Positions 24,831 through 34,199 of a DNA stretch of 64,000 nt are shown here, in pieces. Numbering within the stretch: position 1 is the first letter of the stretch; every line of letters begins with the position of its first letter. The notes under the pieces were generated by a model. It did not search any database and was not told the DNA's origin. It was given only the letters and a program-made list of their open reading frames with translations. The stretch lies in contig NZ_JACKTL010000069.1 in assembly GCF_025822245.1 (NCBI RefSeq), positions 1-64,000 on the forward strand, written 5' to 3'. The position numbers and the translations under genes are program-made. The stretch is from Mycolicibacterium hodleri (GTDB lineage Bacteria > Actinomycetota > Actinomycetes > Mycobacteriales > Mycobacteriaceae).

Positions 24831-24858
24831 ACGCCGCGCGATTGCCTAGTCTGATCTG

Positions 24859-25485
24859 ATGGCCGGTGGAACCAAGCGATTGCCGCGCGCGGTGCGTGAG
24901 CAGCAGATGCTCGACGCGGCCGTGCAGATGTTCTCGGTGAACGGCTATCACGAGACGTCGATGGACGCGATCGCCGGCCAGGCCCAGATCTCCAAGCCGA
25001 TGCTCTACCTGTACTACGGGTCCAAGGAGGAGCTGTTCGGCGCCTGCCTGGACCGGGAGCTGGCACGGTTCGTCGACACCGTCCGCGGGGAGATCGACTT
25101 CAGCCAGACCCCGAGGGACCTGCTGCGCAACGCGGTGGTGGCGTTCCTGAGCTACATCGACACCAACCGGGCGTCGTGGATGGTGTTGTACACCCAGGCC
25201 ACCAGCTCGCAGGCGTTCGCCCACACCGTGCGCGAGGGGCGCGAGCGCATCGTCGACCTCGTCGGCAGGCTACTGCAGTCCGGCACGCGAAATCCCGAGC
25301 CGGACACCGACTTCGACATGATGGCCGTCGCGTTGGTGGGCGCGGGCGAGGCGGTGGCGGCGCGCGTCAGCACCGGCGACGCCGAGGTGCACGAGGCCGC
25401 CGAACTGATGATCAACCTCTTCTGGCGCGGCCTGAAGGGCAGACCCGCCGACAGCCAGGCATCGGCGGCCGCGGGCTTGCCGTGA
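24859..25485 (+). CDS. TetR family regulator (Rv0238-like)
   Basis: A 208-aa regulator. The HTH is at about residues 14-58 (LDAAVQMFSVNGYHETSMDAIAGQAQISKPMLYLYYGSKEELF), followed by a helical ligand-binding domain. It follows lpqI as in M. tuberculosis, and its TGA overlaps the GTG of the alpha/beta hydrolase (GTGA), so the two are translationally coupled. The ligand and operator are unknown. Confidence 0.88.
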   Translation: MAGGTKRLPRAVREQQMLDAAVQMFSVNGYHETSMDAIAGQAQISKPMLYLYYGSKEELFGACLDRELARFVDTVRGEIDFSQTPRDLLRNAVVAFLSYIDTNRASWMVLYTQATSSQAFAHTVREGRERIVDLVGRLLQSGTRNPEPDTDFDMMAVALVGAGEAVAARVSTGDAEVHEAAELMINLFWRGLKGRPADSQASAAAGLP

Positions 25486-26402
25486 TCGAGCACGTCGCCA
25501 TCCCGCGGGGCCCCTTCGCGCTCGCCGGAGATCTGCACCTGCCCGACGACTTCGCCCCCTCCGCGCGCCGGCCCGCCGTCGTCCTCGCCACGCCGGGCAG
25601 CAGCGTCAAGGAACAGATCGGCGGCAACTACGCGTCCCGGCTGGCTCGCCGTGGACTCGCCGCCCTCACCTTCGACCCCAGCCATCAGGGCCGCAGTGGC
25701 GGCGAACCGCGCGACCTCGAGGATCCGTACCGGCGCGGCGAGGACATCTCCTACGCCGTCGACGCGCTGAGTGCCGTGGACGGCGTCGACCCCACCAGGA
25801 TCGGCGGGCTCGGCATCTGCGCAGGCGGCGGCTACGCCGTGCACACCGCTCGCACCGACCACCGGATCAAGGCAATCGCGACGGTCGTCGCCAGCAATGT
25901 CGGCGAGGCGTTTCGTAGCGCCGCGTTCGCCCCCGACGGTCCGGTTGCGGCGCTCGACGACCTGGCCCGCCAGCGCGTCGAGGAGGTCGCCAGCGGCACG
26001 CCGGCAAGGGTCAACTGGCTGCCCGACACGCTCGAAGACGCTGCCGCCCTTGGCATCACCGACGTCGACACCCTGCAGGCGATCGAGTTCTACCGGTTGC
26101 CACCGGCGTACAGCGAGCACTCCACCAACCGCCGTCTGAGCCAAAGCGACCCACTGCTGCTGGGCTACGACGCCTTCCACCTCGTCGACCCGCTGCTCAG
26201 CCAGCCGCTGCAGGTGATCGTCGCCGGTCGGCGCGGCACCACCGGCCAGTACGAAGCGGGAATGGCGTTGTGGGACATGGCCCCCAACCCCGTCGACCTC
26301 CACGTCGTCGATGGCGCGGGTCACTATGAGATGTACGGGGTGCCGCGGTACGTCGACCAGGCCGTCGCACGACTGCTGGCGTTCTACGACGAGCACCTGT
26401 GA
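25482..26402 (+). CDS. Alpha/beta hydrolase with a cysteine nucleophile (YcjY/dienelactone-hydrolase-like)
   Basis: A 306-aa alpha/beta-hydrolase. The nucleophile elbow reads G-I-C113-A-G-G, with cysteine where most members have serine, as in dienelactone hydrolase and the YcjY-type family. The oxyanion region is VVLATPGSSVKEQ, and the likely catalytic His is in GAGHYEMYG near the C-terminus. Translation starts at GTG overlapping the tetR stop, so the regulator may control it. The substrate is unknown. Confidence 0.8.
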   Translation: MIEHVAIPRGPFALAGDLHLPDDFAPSARRPAVVLATPGSSVKEQIGGNYASRLARRGLAALTFDPSHQGRSGGEPRDLEDPYRRGEDISYAVDALSAVDGVDPTRIGGLGICAGGGYAVHTARTDHRIKAIATVVASNVGEAFRSAAFAPDGPVAALDDLARQRVEEVASGTPARVNWLPDTLEDAAALGITDVDTLQAIEFYRLPPAYSEHSTNRRLSQSDPLLLGYDAFHLVDPLLSQPLQVIVAGRRGTTGQYEAGMALWDMAPNPVDLHVVDGAGHYEMYGVPRYVDQAVARLLAFYDEHL

Positions 26403-26452
26403 GGTGACGTAGCGTCCGACCACGGATTCGGGCCGGCAGAAGAGGTGTTCCC

Positions 26453-28315
26453 ATGGTCGACGCAGCGCAGCCGGGCGTACGGCCGGACCGTCTGATCCGG
26501 CGCAGCCTGGGCATGCTGCCCGCCGTGCGCCGTTCGATCGTCGCCCTGTTCGTGGTCGGCGCGTTGGCCTCGGCCCTGCCCTACGTCAGCGCGGCGGCCT
26601 TCGGCCCCATGATGCAGGTCGTCGCCGACGCCGGTACGAACGGAAACCTCACCGAGGTGTGGGACATGCGGGGCGCGTTGGTCGCCCGGACCGACGGGCC
26701 GCTCGGGGGCGTGGCCGGCTCGGTGCCGTTCGCCGTCCTGTTGACCGTCTGGGCCGGCGCGCTGGTGCTGACCCAGCTGATGTACCTCGTGAACGCCTGG
26801 GTCGGCACGAAGGTCGAGCGGGCGCTGGTCACCGACATCCGCCAACGGGTCCACGACCACCTTCAGACGTTGTCACTGGACTTCCTCACCGCCTCGCGCA
26901 GCGGGGCGCTGATGCAACGCGTGACGACGGAATCCGCCGGGGTGCAACGACTTCTGACGGGGTGTCTGCTGCCGCCCCTGATCGACACCCTGGTGCTCCT
27001 GGTGGCGGTCGGCTACCTGGTGGCGCTGTCGTGGCAGATGACGGTGGCCGCGCTCGTCCTCACGCCGGTGGCGCTGGTGGTGCTGAAGGTCGCCGGCGGA
27101 CACGTGCAGGCGGCGGTGCGGCGGACGATGACCGCGGATCGGGCGATGGGCGCCGAGCTGGAGCAGACGATCAGCGGCATCGCCGAGATTCAGCTCTTCA
27201 ACGCGCAAGCGTTGCGCAGCAGCCGCTTTCGGACGGTGTCGGACGACGCCGCCCGCAGCGACGCCTCGACGACGATGTGGATGCAAGCCACCGCCAACGG
27301 TTCTCAGGTGTTCATCGCGTTGAGCACGGTGGTGGTGTTGCTGGTCGGCATCGGGTTCAGTTCGAGCTTCGGCCTGACGTTCGCGGGACTGATGGTCTTC
27401 GCCGGAATGGTGCCGACGATGTTCGGTGCGGCACAACGCGTCATGGGCGCCTACACCACCTATCAGTCCGTGGCGCCGAGTGCCGCGTCGACCTATGAGT
27501 TGCTCGACACCCGCCCCACGGTTCGGGAGTCGCCGGGCGCAACGCCGCTCGGAAACGTTCGCGGCAACCTGGTGTTCGACGACGTGGTGTTCGGCTATTC
27601 GTCGACGCAGAAGGTGCTCGACGGGTTGTCGTTCTCGGTCGCCGAGGGCGAGACGGTGGCGCTGGTCGGCGGTATCGGGTCGGGGAAGTCGACGGTCTAC
27701 AACCTCGTGCTGCGATTCCTCGACCCGCAGCGCGGCCGAATCCTCCTCGACGGTCATGCAATCGACGAGGTCACGATCGCCTCGCTGCGTGACCAGGTGT
27801 CGAAGCTGGCCCAGTTTCCGTTCTTCGTCAAGGACACGATCCGCGAGAACATCCGGTTGGCCCGGCCAGGGGCCACCGCCGCCGAGATCGAGGAGGCGTG
27901 CCGTAGGGCCAACGTGCACGCCGTCATCACCGACCCGAAGAAGATGCCCGCCGGGTACGACACGGTGGTGGACGTGCAGGTGCCCTCCGGCGGGCAGAAA
28001 CGCCTGATTGCGTTGGCGCGCTGCCTGTTGCGTACCCCGGAGGTGCTGTTGCTCGACGAGCCCACCGAGAACCTCGACGCCGGTCAGCGGGCGCTTCTCA
28101 CCGGCGTGATCCGCGGCTACGCCAAGGACCGCACCTGCCTGGTGATCAGCCACGACATGGACTTCATCGCCGCGGTCGCCGATCGCATCCTGGTGATCGA
28201 GGACGGTCGCATCGCCCAGCAGGGCGACCACCAGACGCTGATCGCCGCCGGCGGACCGTACAAGCGGCTGTACGAGGCGCAGAACGTCGACCCGAGCCTG
28301 GTCTACCCCAGCTAG
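26453..28315 (+). CDS. ABC exporter (fused permease-ATPase)
   Basis: A 620-aa half-transporter with six membrane helices (about residues 20-335) followed by the nucleotide-binding domain: Walker A GGIGSGKST, Q-loop SKLAQFPFFVKDTIREN, signature PSGGQKRLIALARCLL, Walker B VLLLDEPTENLD with the catalytic glutamate, and switch His in VISHD. It would work as a homodimer to export a lipid, peptide or drug. AAGAGG lies upstream of the ATG. The stop shares a CTAG with the convergent htdX gene. The cargo is unknown. Confidence 0.9.
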   Translation: MVDAAQPGVRPDRLIRRSLGMLPAVRRSIVALFVVGALASALPYVSAAAFGPMMQVVADAGTNGNLTEVWDMRGALVARTDGPLGGVAGSVPFAVLLTVWAGALVLTQLMYLVNAWVGTKVERALVTDIRQRVHDHLQTLSLDFLTASRSGALMQRVTTESAGVQRLLTGCLLPPLIDTLVLLVAVGYLVALSWQMTVAALVLTPVALVVLKVAGGHVQAAVRRTMTADRAMGAELEQTISGIAEIQLFNAQALRSSRFRTVSDDAARSDASTTMWMQATANGSQVFIALSTVVVLLVGIGFSSSFGLTFAGLMVFAGMVPTMFGAAQRVMGAYTTYQSVAPSAASTYELLDTRPTVRESPGATPLGNVRGNLVFDDVVFGYSSTQKVLDGLSFSVAEGETVALVGGIGSGKSTVYNLVLRFLDPQRGRILLDGHAIDEVTIASLRDQVSKLAQFPFFVKDTIRENIRLARPGATAAEIEEACRRANVHAVITDPKKMPAGYDTVVDVQVPSGGQKRLIALARCLLRTPEVLLLDEPTENLDAGQRALLTGVIRGYAKDRTCLVISHDMDFIAAVADRILVIEDGRIAQQGDHQTLIAAGGPYKRLYEAQNVDPSLVYPS

Positions 28316-29157
28316 ATCGCCCGCACCGTTGCAGTCAGGTGCGGGTACCCCTTCGACAGGTTGCGCAGCGTCAGGTCCCAGCCGTCGGCGACGTGCTCGG
28401 TGTAGAGGCCGACGCGGGCCGGCAGCAGAATGGGCTTGCCGAACCGCACCGAGTACTTCACCGCATCGCGAAGCTGTCCCTCGACGTTGGCCAGTACCGC
28501 TGCGGCGGAGAACATTCCGTGCGCGATCGAGGTCGGGAACCCGAACAGCTTGGCGCCGATCGAGCTGGTGTGGATCGGGTTGTGGTCCCCGCTGACCGAC
28601 GCGTAGTGCCTGATCTGGCTCGGCGTGATGTGGAGGATCGCGTTGGGCGGCGGCAACTTCTGCTGCTTGCGCGGTTGCTCCGGCTTCGGCTCGTCGGACA
28701 GGCTGGTCCGCTGCTGGTGCAGGAACGTCGTCACCTGATGCCAGGCGACCTCGTTGCCGACGCTGATCTCGGTGATCAGGTCGACCAGCAGGCCCTTGCG
28801 GTGTTCGCGGAGGTTCTCCGCGTGCACCTTGACGCCAACGGTGTCGGTGACGGAGATCGGGCGGTACTGGGTGATCTGGTTCTCGACGTGCACCGAACCC
28901 ATTGCGGCAAACGGGAAGTCGAAGCCACTCACCAACGACATCACCGACGGGAAGGTCAGCGCGAACGGGTACGTCAGCGGCACCGAGTCGCCGAAGCGCA
29001 GACCCGTCACCGCGGCGTACTCGGACACGTTGGCCGGGTTGATCGCCACGTCGGAGATCGTCACCGTTCGGTCGGGCAGCGAGGTGCCACGCGAGACGAA
29101 CGGCAGCGCTCCGGCCGCGGCCAGCGCCATGTTCCTCAGACCACTCGGTTGGGTCAT
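28312..29157 (-). CDS. htdX: 3-hydroxyacyl-thioester dehydratase HtdX
   Basis: A 281-aa double hot-dog MaoC-like dehydratase, matching Rv0241c (HtdX) in order and composition. The R-specific hydratase-2 motif is in the C-terminal half (HYASVSGDHNPIHTSSIGAKLFGFPTSIAHGMFSAA), with the Asp/His dyad D-x-N-P-I-H. It dehydrates 3-hydroxyacyl thioesters or hydrates enoyl ones. Its ATG directly follows the fabG4 stop (TGAGATG), so the two are an operon. Confidence 0.9.
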   Translation of the reverse strand: MTQPSGLRNMALAAAGALPFVSRGTSLPDRTVTISDVAINPANVSEYAAVTGLRFGDSVPLTYPFALTFPSVMSLVSGFDFPFAAMGSVHVENQITQYRPISVTDTVGVKVHAENLREHRKGLLVDLITEISVGNEVAWHQVTTFLHQQRTSLSDEPKPEQPRKQQKLPPPNAILHITPSQIRHYASVSGDHNPIHTSSIGAKLFGFPTSIAHGMFSAAAVLANVEGQLRDAVKYSVRFGKPILLPARVGLYTEHVADGWDLTLRNLSKGYPHLTATVRAI

Positions 29158-29158
29158 C

Positions 29159-30511
29159 TCACGCTCCCAACAGGGCCTGGCCGCACACCCGAATGGTGTT
29201 GCCGGTGACGGCGTTCGACGCGGGGCTGGCGAAGTAGGCGATGGCCTCGGCGACGTCGACCGGCTGGCCGCCCTGGAAGAGTGAGTTCATGCGACGTCCC
29301 ACCTCCCGGGTGGCCAGCGGGATCGCCTCGGTCATCTTGGTCTCGATGAACCCCGGTGCGACGGCGTTGATGGTGATGCCCTTCTCGCCGAAGACGGGGG
29401 CCAACGCCTGGGTCATGCCGATCATGCCGGCCTTGGTGGCGGCGTAGTTGGTCTGGCCGCGGTTGCCCGCGATGCCCGCCATCGAAGACAGGCCGACGAT
29501 GCGGCCGCCCTCGCCGATCGTGCCGTTGTCGACCAGGCCCTGGGCCAACCGTTGCGGGGCAAGCAGATTGACGGCCACGACCGAATCCCAGCGACCCTCG
29601 TCCATGTTGGCGAGCAGCTTGTCGCGGGTGATGCCTGCGTTGTTGACCAGCACGTCGGCCTTGCCGTCGTAGTGCTCGCGCAGGTGCTCGGTGATGCGGT
29701 CGACCGCGTCGGCCGCCGTGACGTCGAGGGCCAGCGCGGTGCCGCCCACCTTCGTGGCGGTCTCGGCCAGGGCGTCGGCGGCGCTCTCCACGTCGATCGC
29801 CACCACCTTGGCCCCGTCGCGGGCGAACACCTTGGCGATCTCGGCCCCGATGCCCCTGGCTGCGCCGGTGACCAGGGCGACCTTGCCGTCGAGCGGCTTG
29901 TCCCAGTCGGCGGGCGGCACCGAGTCCTGGGCGTCGACGTAGAACACCTGAGCGTCGACGTAGGCGGACTTGGCCGACAGGAGGAACCGGATGGTGGACT
30001 CCAGGCCGGTGGCGGCGGGCTTCGCGTCGGCGGCCAGGTAGACCAGTCCGATGGTCGCGCCGTGCTGCAGCTCCTTGCCCAGCGAGCGGGTGAAGCCCTC
30101 GAGCGCCCGCTGCGTGATGCGCTCGTCGACGCTGGCCGTCTGGTCGGGCGTGGTGCCGACGACGACCACGCGACCGCTCGAGCCGATGTTGCGCAGGACC
30201 GGGGTGAAGAAGTCGCGGAGCGCCTTCAAGCCCTCGGGGGTGGTGATGCCGGTGGCGTCGAAGACCAGGCCGCCGAACGTGTCGGCCCAGCGGCCGCCGA
30301 CGTTGTTGCCCACCAGGTCGTAGTCCTCGGCGAGCGCGTTGCGCAGGGGTTCGGCGACGCGGCCATCACCGCCGATGAGGAGAGGACCGGCGAGCGGCGG
30401 CTCGCCCGCCCGGTAGCGGCGCAGGGTCTCCGGCTGCGGAACGCCGAGTTGCTTGGCCAGGAACGAGCCAGGTCCGGAGTTGACCACTTGCGAGAACAGG
30501 TCGGAAGCCAC
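29159..30511 (-). CDS. fabG4: 3-oxoacyl-thioester reductase FabG4
   Basis: A 450-aa high-molecular-weight FabG. An N-terminal flavodoxin-like domain (about 1-210) precedes a typical SDR domain with GAARGIGAEIAKVFARDGAKV (cofactor), NNAGITRD, the active site Ser in GLSSMAGIAGNRGQTNYAATKAG (Y-x3-K), and the C-terminal PGFIETKMTEAIP. It corresponds to Rv0242c, an NADH-dependent reductase of long 3-oxoacyl-CoAs. I chose the GTG at 30509-30511 because GAAAGG lies about 6 nt upstream and the N-terminus matches. It is divergent from fadA2 over a palindromic operator. Confidence 0.93.
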   Translation of the reverse strand: MASDLFSQVVNSGPGSFLAKQLGVPQPETLRRYRAGEPPLAGPLLIGGDGRVAEPLRNALAEDYDLVGNNVGGRWADTFGGLVFDATGITTPEGLKALRDFFTPVLRNIGSSGRVVVVGTTPDQTASVDERITQRALEGFTRSLGKELQHGATIGLVYLAADAKPAATGLESTIRFLLSAKSAYVDAQVFYVDAQDSVPPADWDKPLDGKVALVTGAARGIGAEIAKVFARDGAKVVAIDVESAADALAETATKVGGTALALDVTAADAVDRITEHLREHYDGKADVLVNNAGITRDKLLANMDEGRWDSVVAVNLLAPQRLAQGLVDNGTIGEGGRIVGLSSMAGIAGNRGQTNYAATKAGMIGMTQALAPVFGEKGITINAVAPGFIETKMTEAIPLATREVGRRMNSLFQGGQPVDVAEAIAYFASPASNAVTGNTIRVCGQALLGA

Positions 30512-30593
30512 AGAGCTGCCTTTCGAGGAGACGGGTAGTGCGTGCGGGACTGGGGTACCCATGACCGCGCGAGATTGTCGTATCGGTCACGAA

Positions 30594-30609
30594 CTTACTC
30601 CAGAGTAAG
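30594..30609. promoter_or_regulatory. TTAC-N6-GTAA palindrome between fabG4 and fadA2
   Basis: CTTACTC-CA-GAGTAAG is a perfect palindrome with 7-bp arms, in the divergent fabG4-htdX / fadA2 promoter region. The same core (TTAC-N6-GTAA) appears upstream of fadE5 and in degenerate form upstream of the polyketide synthase, so it is probably the operator of a shared repressor or activator. The regulator is unidentified. Confidence 0.6.
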
Positions 30610-30667
30610 AACGGTGGGTAGTATGACGCTCGACACCAGCAACCACAGTCAAGCAACGGAGATGAAC

Positions 30668-31981
30668 GTGGCCGACACCCAGTCGCCCAGCAAGGCAGCC
30701 CGCAGAGTGGCCATCCTCGGCGGAAACCGGATCCCCTTCGCGCGCTCCGACGGCGCCTACGCCAACGCGTCGAACCAGGACATGTTCACCGCCGCGCTCG
30801 GAGGGCTCGTCGACAGATTCGGCCTGAAGGGCGAGCGCATGGGTGCCGTCGTCGGCGGCGCGGTGCTCAAGCACAGCCGCGACTTCAACCTGATGCGCGA
30901 GTGCGTGCTCGGCAGCGCGCTGTCCCCGTACACGCCGGCGTACGACCTGCAGCAGGCCTGCGGCACGGGTCTGCAGTCGGCCATCGCGGTGGCCAACGGC
31001 ATCGCCCTCGGGCAGTACGACTCGGGCATCGCCGGTGGCGTCGACACCACCTCCGACGCACCCATCGCGTTCGGCGACGACCTGCGCCGCGTCCTACTCG
31101 GCCTCCGCCGCGCCAAGTCCAACGTCGACCGGCTCAAGCTGGTCGGCAAGCTGCCCGCCTCCATTGGCGTCGAGATCCCCACCAACGGCGAGCCCCGCAC
31201 CGGCCTGTCGATGGGTGAGCACGCCGCCATCACGGCCAAGGAGATGGGCGTCAAGCGCGTCGACCAGGACGCCCTCGCGGCCGCCAGCCACCAGAACATG
31301 GCCGCGGCGTACGACCGCGGGTTCTTCGACGACCTGGTCAGCCCGTTCCTTGGGCTGTACCGCGACAACAACCTGCGCCCGGATTCGTCGGCCGAGAAGC
31401 TGGCCAAGCTCAAGCCCGTGTTCGGGGTGAAGAACGGCGACGCCACCATGACGGCGGGCAACTCGACGCCGCTGACCGACGGTGCCTCGGTGGCGCTGCT
31501 GGCCAGTGACGAGTGGGCTCAGGCGCACTCGATCCCGGTGCTGGCGTACTTCGTCGACGGCGAGACCGCGGCGGTCGACTACGTCAACGGTCCCGACGGT
31601 CTGCTGATGGCGCCCACCTACGCGGTTCCTCGCCTGCTGGCCCGCAACGGGCTGACGCTGCAGGACTTCGACCTCTACGAGATCCACGAGGCCTTCGCCT
31701 CGGTGGTCCTCGCGACCCTGAGCGCATGGGAGTCCGAGGAGTACTGCAAGGAGCGGCTGGGTCTGGACGCGGCGCTGGGCAGCATCGACCGGTCCAAGCT
31801 CAACGTCAACGGGTCCTCGCTGGCGGCGGGCCACCCCTTCGCTGCCACCGGCGGTCGCATCGTCGCCCAGCTGGCCAAGCAGCTCGCCGAGAAGAAGGCC
31901 GAGACGGGCCGGCCCGTGCGCGGCCTCATCTCGATCTGCGCGGCGGGCGGTCAGGGCGTCACCGCAATTTTGGAGGCGTGA
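30668..31981 (+). CDS. fadA2: Acetyl-CoA acyltransferase (thiolase) FadA2
   Basis: A 437-aa thiolase, orthologous to Rv0243. It has the acyl-accepting cysteine in LQQACGTGLQSA, the NEAF-like IHEAFASVVLA, the GHPFAATGGR histidine motif and the C-terminal catalytic cysteine in SICAAGGQG. It cleaves 3-oxoacyl-CoA in beta-oxidation. I chose GTG 30668 because GGAG is 7 nt upstream; the ATG at 30662 is too close to that site. It is followed by a strong rho-independent terminator. Confidence 0.93.
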   Translation: MADTQSPSKAARRVAILGGNRIPFARSDGAYANASNQDMFTAALGGLVDRFGLKGERMGAVVGGAVLKHSRDFNLMRECVLGSALSPYTPAYDLQQACGTGLQSAIAVANGIALGQYDSGIAGGVDTTSDAPIAFGDDLRRVLLGLRRAKSNVDRLKLVGKLPASIGVEIPTNGEPRTGLSMGEHAAITAKEMGVKRVDQDALAAASHQNMAAAYDRGFFDDLVSPFLGLYRDNNLRPDSSAEKLAKLKPVFGVKNGDATMTAGNSTPLTDGASVALLASDEWAQAHSIPVLAYFVDGETAAVDYVNGPDGLLMAPTYAVPRLLARNGLTLQDFDLYEIHEAFASVVLATLSAWESEEYCKERLGLDAALGSIDRSKLNVNGSSLAAGHPFAATGGRIVAQLAKQLAEKKAETGRPVRGLISICAAGGQGVTAILEA

Positions 31982-32027
31982 CCTCCGGGGTGTAACGCCC
32001 CGCGACACCGCGTCGATATGTCCAGTA

Positions 32028-32080
32028 GCTCCGTGTTGCCGTCAGCCCCCCCGACCCGACGGCAACACGGGGCTTCTTTC
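32028..32080 (+). terminator. Rho-independent terminator after fadA2
   Basis: A stem of about 16 bp, with CCGTGTTGCCGTC (left arm to 32043) pairing with GACGGCAACACGG (from 32058), is followed by TTCTTTC. It lies 46 bp after the fadA2 stop and before the convergent transporter gene. Confidence 0.85.
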
Positions 32081-32090
32081 ATGTCTGGGG

Positions 32091-33230
32091 TCAGGCGGGC
32101 GTGGGCGGATCCTTCTTCGCCCGCACCGGCCCCGCGTTCGCCGGCGGCGGTGTGAACAGGCTGCCGCCGACGCTGCCCCTGGCCGTCCGCGTGGCGACCA
32201 GACCCCACGTGCACAGCAGCCCGGCGTAGGCGAGCAGCGCCGCGACCCGGAACGCCGGCAGGCCGGTGTGCACGGCCAGCTGCGTGGTGCCGGTGACGAA
32301 CGTGCCGACCGGGAAGGTCAGGCTCCACCACGTCAGCGCGAACGGCATGCCGCGGCGCAGGGTGCGCACCGTCAGTGACGTCGCCAGCACGATCCACAGC
32401 AGCGCGAAACCCCACACCGGCACGCCGAAGAGGACCGCGAAGAGGTTCATCGCCTTGGCCAGGTCGGCGGGCACCGCCAGCGCCGCGGCCGTGCCAAGCA
32501 AGCCAGCGGCCGTGATGCCCTGGCCCAGGGGCCCCAGCACGATCCACAGCGTGGGCACGCGCGCGGTGCCCGAGGTGCCGTAGTGCGCAAGGCGGCTCCA
32601 GATCATGCTGATGATGATCAGCCCGGCGAACAGCGACAGCCCGAACATCGCGTAGCAGCCGTAGAGCATCGTGGTGCGTCCCGTGCCCGGCGCCATGTGC
32701 GGGATCAACAGCGCGCCGGCCGCCGCGGACACCATCGGCGGGACCACCGGCATCAGCCAGCCGCCGAACGCCGCGTCCGGTTCGACGTTGAACTGGGTGA
32801 ACATGACGAAGGGGATGGACACCGCCGTGAACAGGCCGCCCACGGTGCCCGCCGTCCACAGCACCCACGCCAGGTCGACCGCGATCCGCGCCCCCAGGAG
32901 GTCCTTGCCGACGAGGATCGCACCCGACCCGACCGTCATCAACGCCATCGGGCAGGCACCGTAGAAGTGCGCCATCTGCGGATTGTGGGAATGGCTGCGG
33001 GCGACCGTCGGATGGCGGAACCACTGCACGCTCACCGCGACGAGCAGCACCACCAGCAGTGCCGCCGCGACCACCCACACCACGCGGGAGAAGACGTGCA
33101 GCCCCGGCACGTGGATCGGCAGCCCGACGCCCGCGGTCGCGACGATGCCGGTGCCCATGACCGACGCGAACCAGTTGGGACCGAAGTTCTGCAGTCGCGC
33201 CGCTTCGGTCGCCGTGGAGGGTGCGGTCAT
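32091..33230 (-). CDS. SLAC1/TehA-family membrane transporter
   Basis: About 379 aa with ten predicted helices in the SLAC1/TDT (tellurite-resistance/dicarboxylate transporter) fold. It begins with the typical FGPNWFASVMGTGIVATAG first helix; later blocks include WWSLTFPVGTFVTGT. Family members move small anions such as malate, sulfite or chloride. I used the ATG at 33228-33230; another ATG lies 9 nt upstream. It lies between fadA2 and fadE5, which are neighbours in M. tuberculosis, so it is part of an accessory insertion. Confidence 0.85.
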   Translation of the reverse strand: MTAPSTATEAARLQNFGPNWFASVMGTGIVATAGVGLPIHVPGLHVFSRVVWVVAAALLVVLLVAVSVQWFRHPTVARSHSHNPQMAHFYGACPMALMTVGSGAILVGKDLLGARIAVDLAWVLWTAGTVGGLFTAVSIPFVMFTQFNVEPDAAFGGWLMPVVPPMVSAAAGALLIPHMAPGTGRTTMLYGCYAMFGLSLFAGLIIISMIWSRLAHYGTSGTARVPTLWIVLGPLGQGITAAGLLGTAAALAVPADLAKAMNLFAVLFGVPVWGFALLWIVLATSLTVRTLRRGMPFALTWWSLTFPVGTFVTGTTQLAVHTGLPAFRVAALLAYAGLLCTWGLVATRTARGSVGGSLFTPPPANAGPVRAKKDPPTPA

Positions 33231-33272
33231 GTGTGGCATTGAACACCGATGCACTCGTGCTTCGATGGACGC

Positions 33273-34199
33273 GTGCAGATCTCCATGTTTGGCCAACTCG
33301 GCGACGCGGGCCGTGACAATCCGGTCGACGCGTGCGTGCAGAACCTCGCCCAGTTGCGCGACGAGGGCTTCCGCCGCGTGTGGATGAGCCAAATGCCTTA
33401 TGAGCCGGACCTTCTCACCGTCCTGGCGGTGGCGTTTCGCGAGGTCCCCGACATCGAGGTGGCCACCGGCGTGGTCCCCATCCAGAATCAGCACCCCATG
33501 CAGATGGCGCAGCGCGCGCTGACCGTCAGCCTGGTGTCACACGGGCGCTTGATCCTGGGCCTGGGCATGACGCACCAGGCCGTGACCGAGGGCATGTGGG
33601 GCATCCCGTGGGACAAGCCGGTGCGCCGGCTCAACGAATTCCTCGACGGTCTGCTGCCGCTGCTGGCCGGTGACGCCGCCGACGCGACCGGTCAGACGGT
33701 CACCACCAGGGGAGCACTGATGATCGCCGGGGCGCCGAGGCCCGACGTGTACGTCGCCGCCCTGGGTCCGCAGCTGCTCAAGATCGCCGGCCGCCGGACG
33801 TCGGGCACGTGTACCTGGATGACGGGGCCCAAGACGCTCGCCGGTCACGTCGGCCCCACGCTGCGGCAGGCGGCCGCCGACGCGGGCCGTTCCGAGGACG
33901 CCGTCCGCGTGGTGGCGGCGTTGCCGGTGAGCGTCACCGACGACGTCGACGGCGCCCGCAAGCAGGCCGCCGAGCAGTTCAAGATGTACGGCGTGCTTCC
34001 GTCCTACCGCGCCATGCTGGACCGCGAGGGCTACGCCGGGCCCGAGGACGCCGCCATCATCGGCGACGAGGCGACGGTCCGGGAGCGGCTCGCCGAACTG
34101 AGCTCGGCCGGGGTCGACGAGTACGTCGCGGCGACCTTCGATCCGTCTCCCGAGGGCCGGGCCCGCACCCGCGCGGCGCTGCGCGCCCTCGACGCCTGA
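33273..34199 (+). CDS. LLM-class (luciferase-like, probably F420-dependent) oxidoreductase
   Basis: A 308-aa TIM-barrel protein of the luciferase-like monooxygenase family, with GFRRVWMSQMPYEPDLLTVL, VATGVVPIQNQHPMQMAQRAL, HGRLILGLGMTHQ and the coenzyme-side segment VYVAALGPQLLKIAGRRTSGTCTWMTG. Most mycobacterial members use F420. The gene is divergent from the SLAC1-like transporter with 42 bp between them. The substrate is unknown. Confidence 0.87.
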   Translation: MQISMFGQLGDAGRDNPVDACVQNLAQLRDEGFRRVWMSQMPYEPDLLTVLAVAFREVPDIEVATGVVPIQNQHPMQMAQRALTVSLVSHGRLILGLGMTHQAVTEGMWGIPWDKPVRRLNEFLDGLLPLLAGDAADATGQTVTTRGALMIAGAPRPDVYVAALGPQLLKIAGRRTSGTCTWMTGPKTLAGHVGPTLRQAAADAGRSEDAVRVVAALPVSVTDDVDGARKQAAEQFKMYGVLPSYRAMLDREGYAGPEDAAIIGDEATVRERLAELSSAGVDEYVAATFDPSPEGRARTRAALRALDA

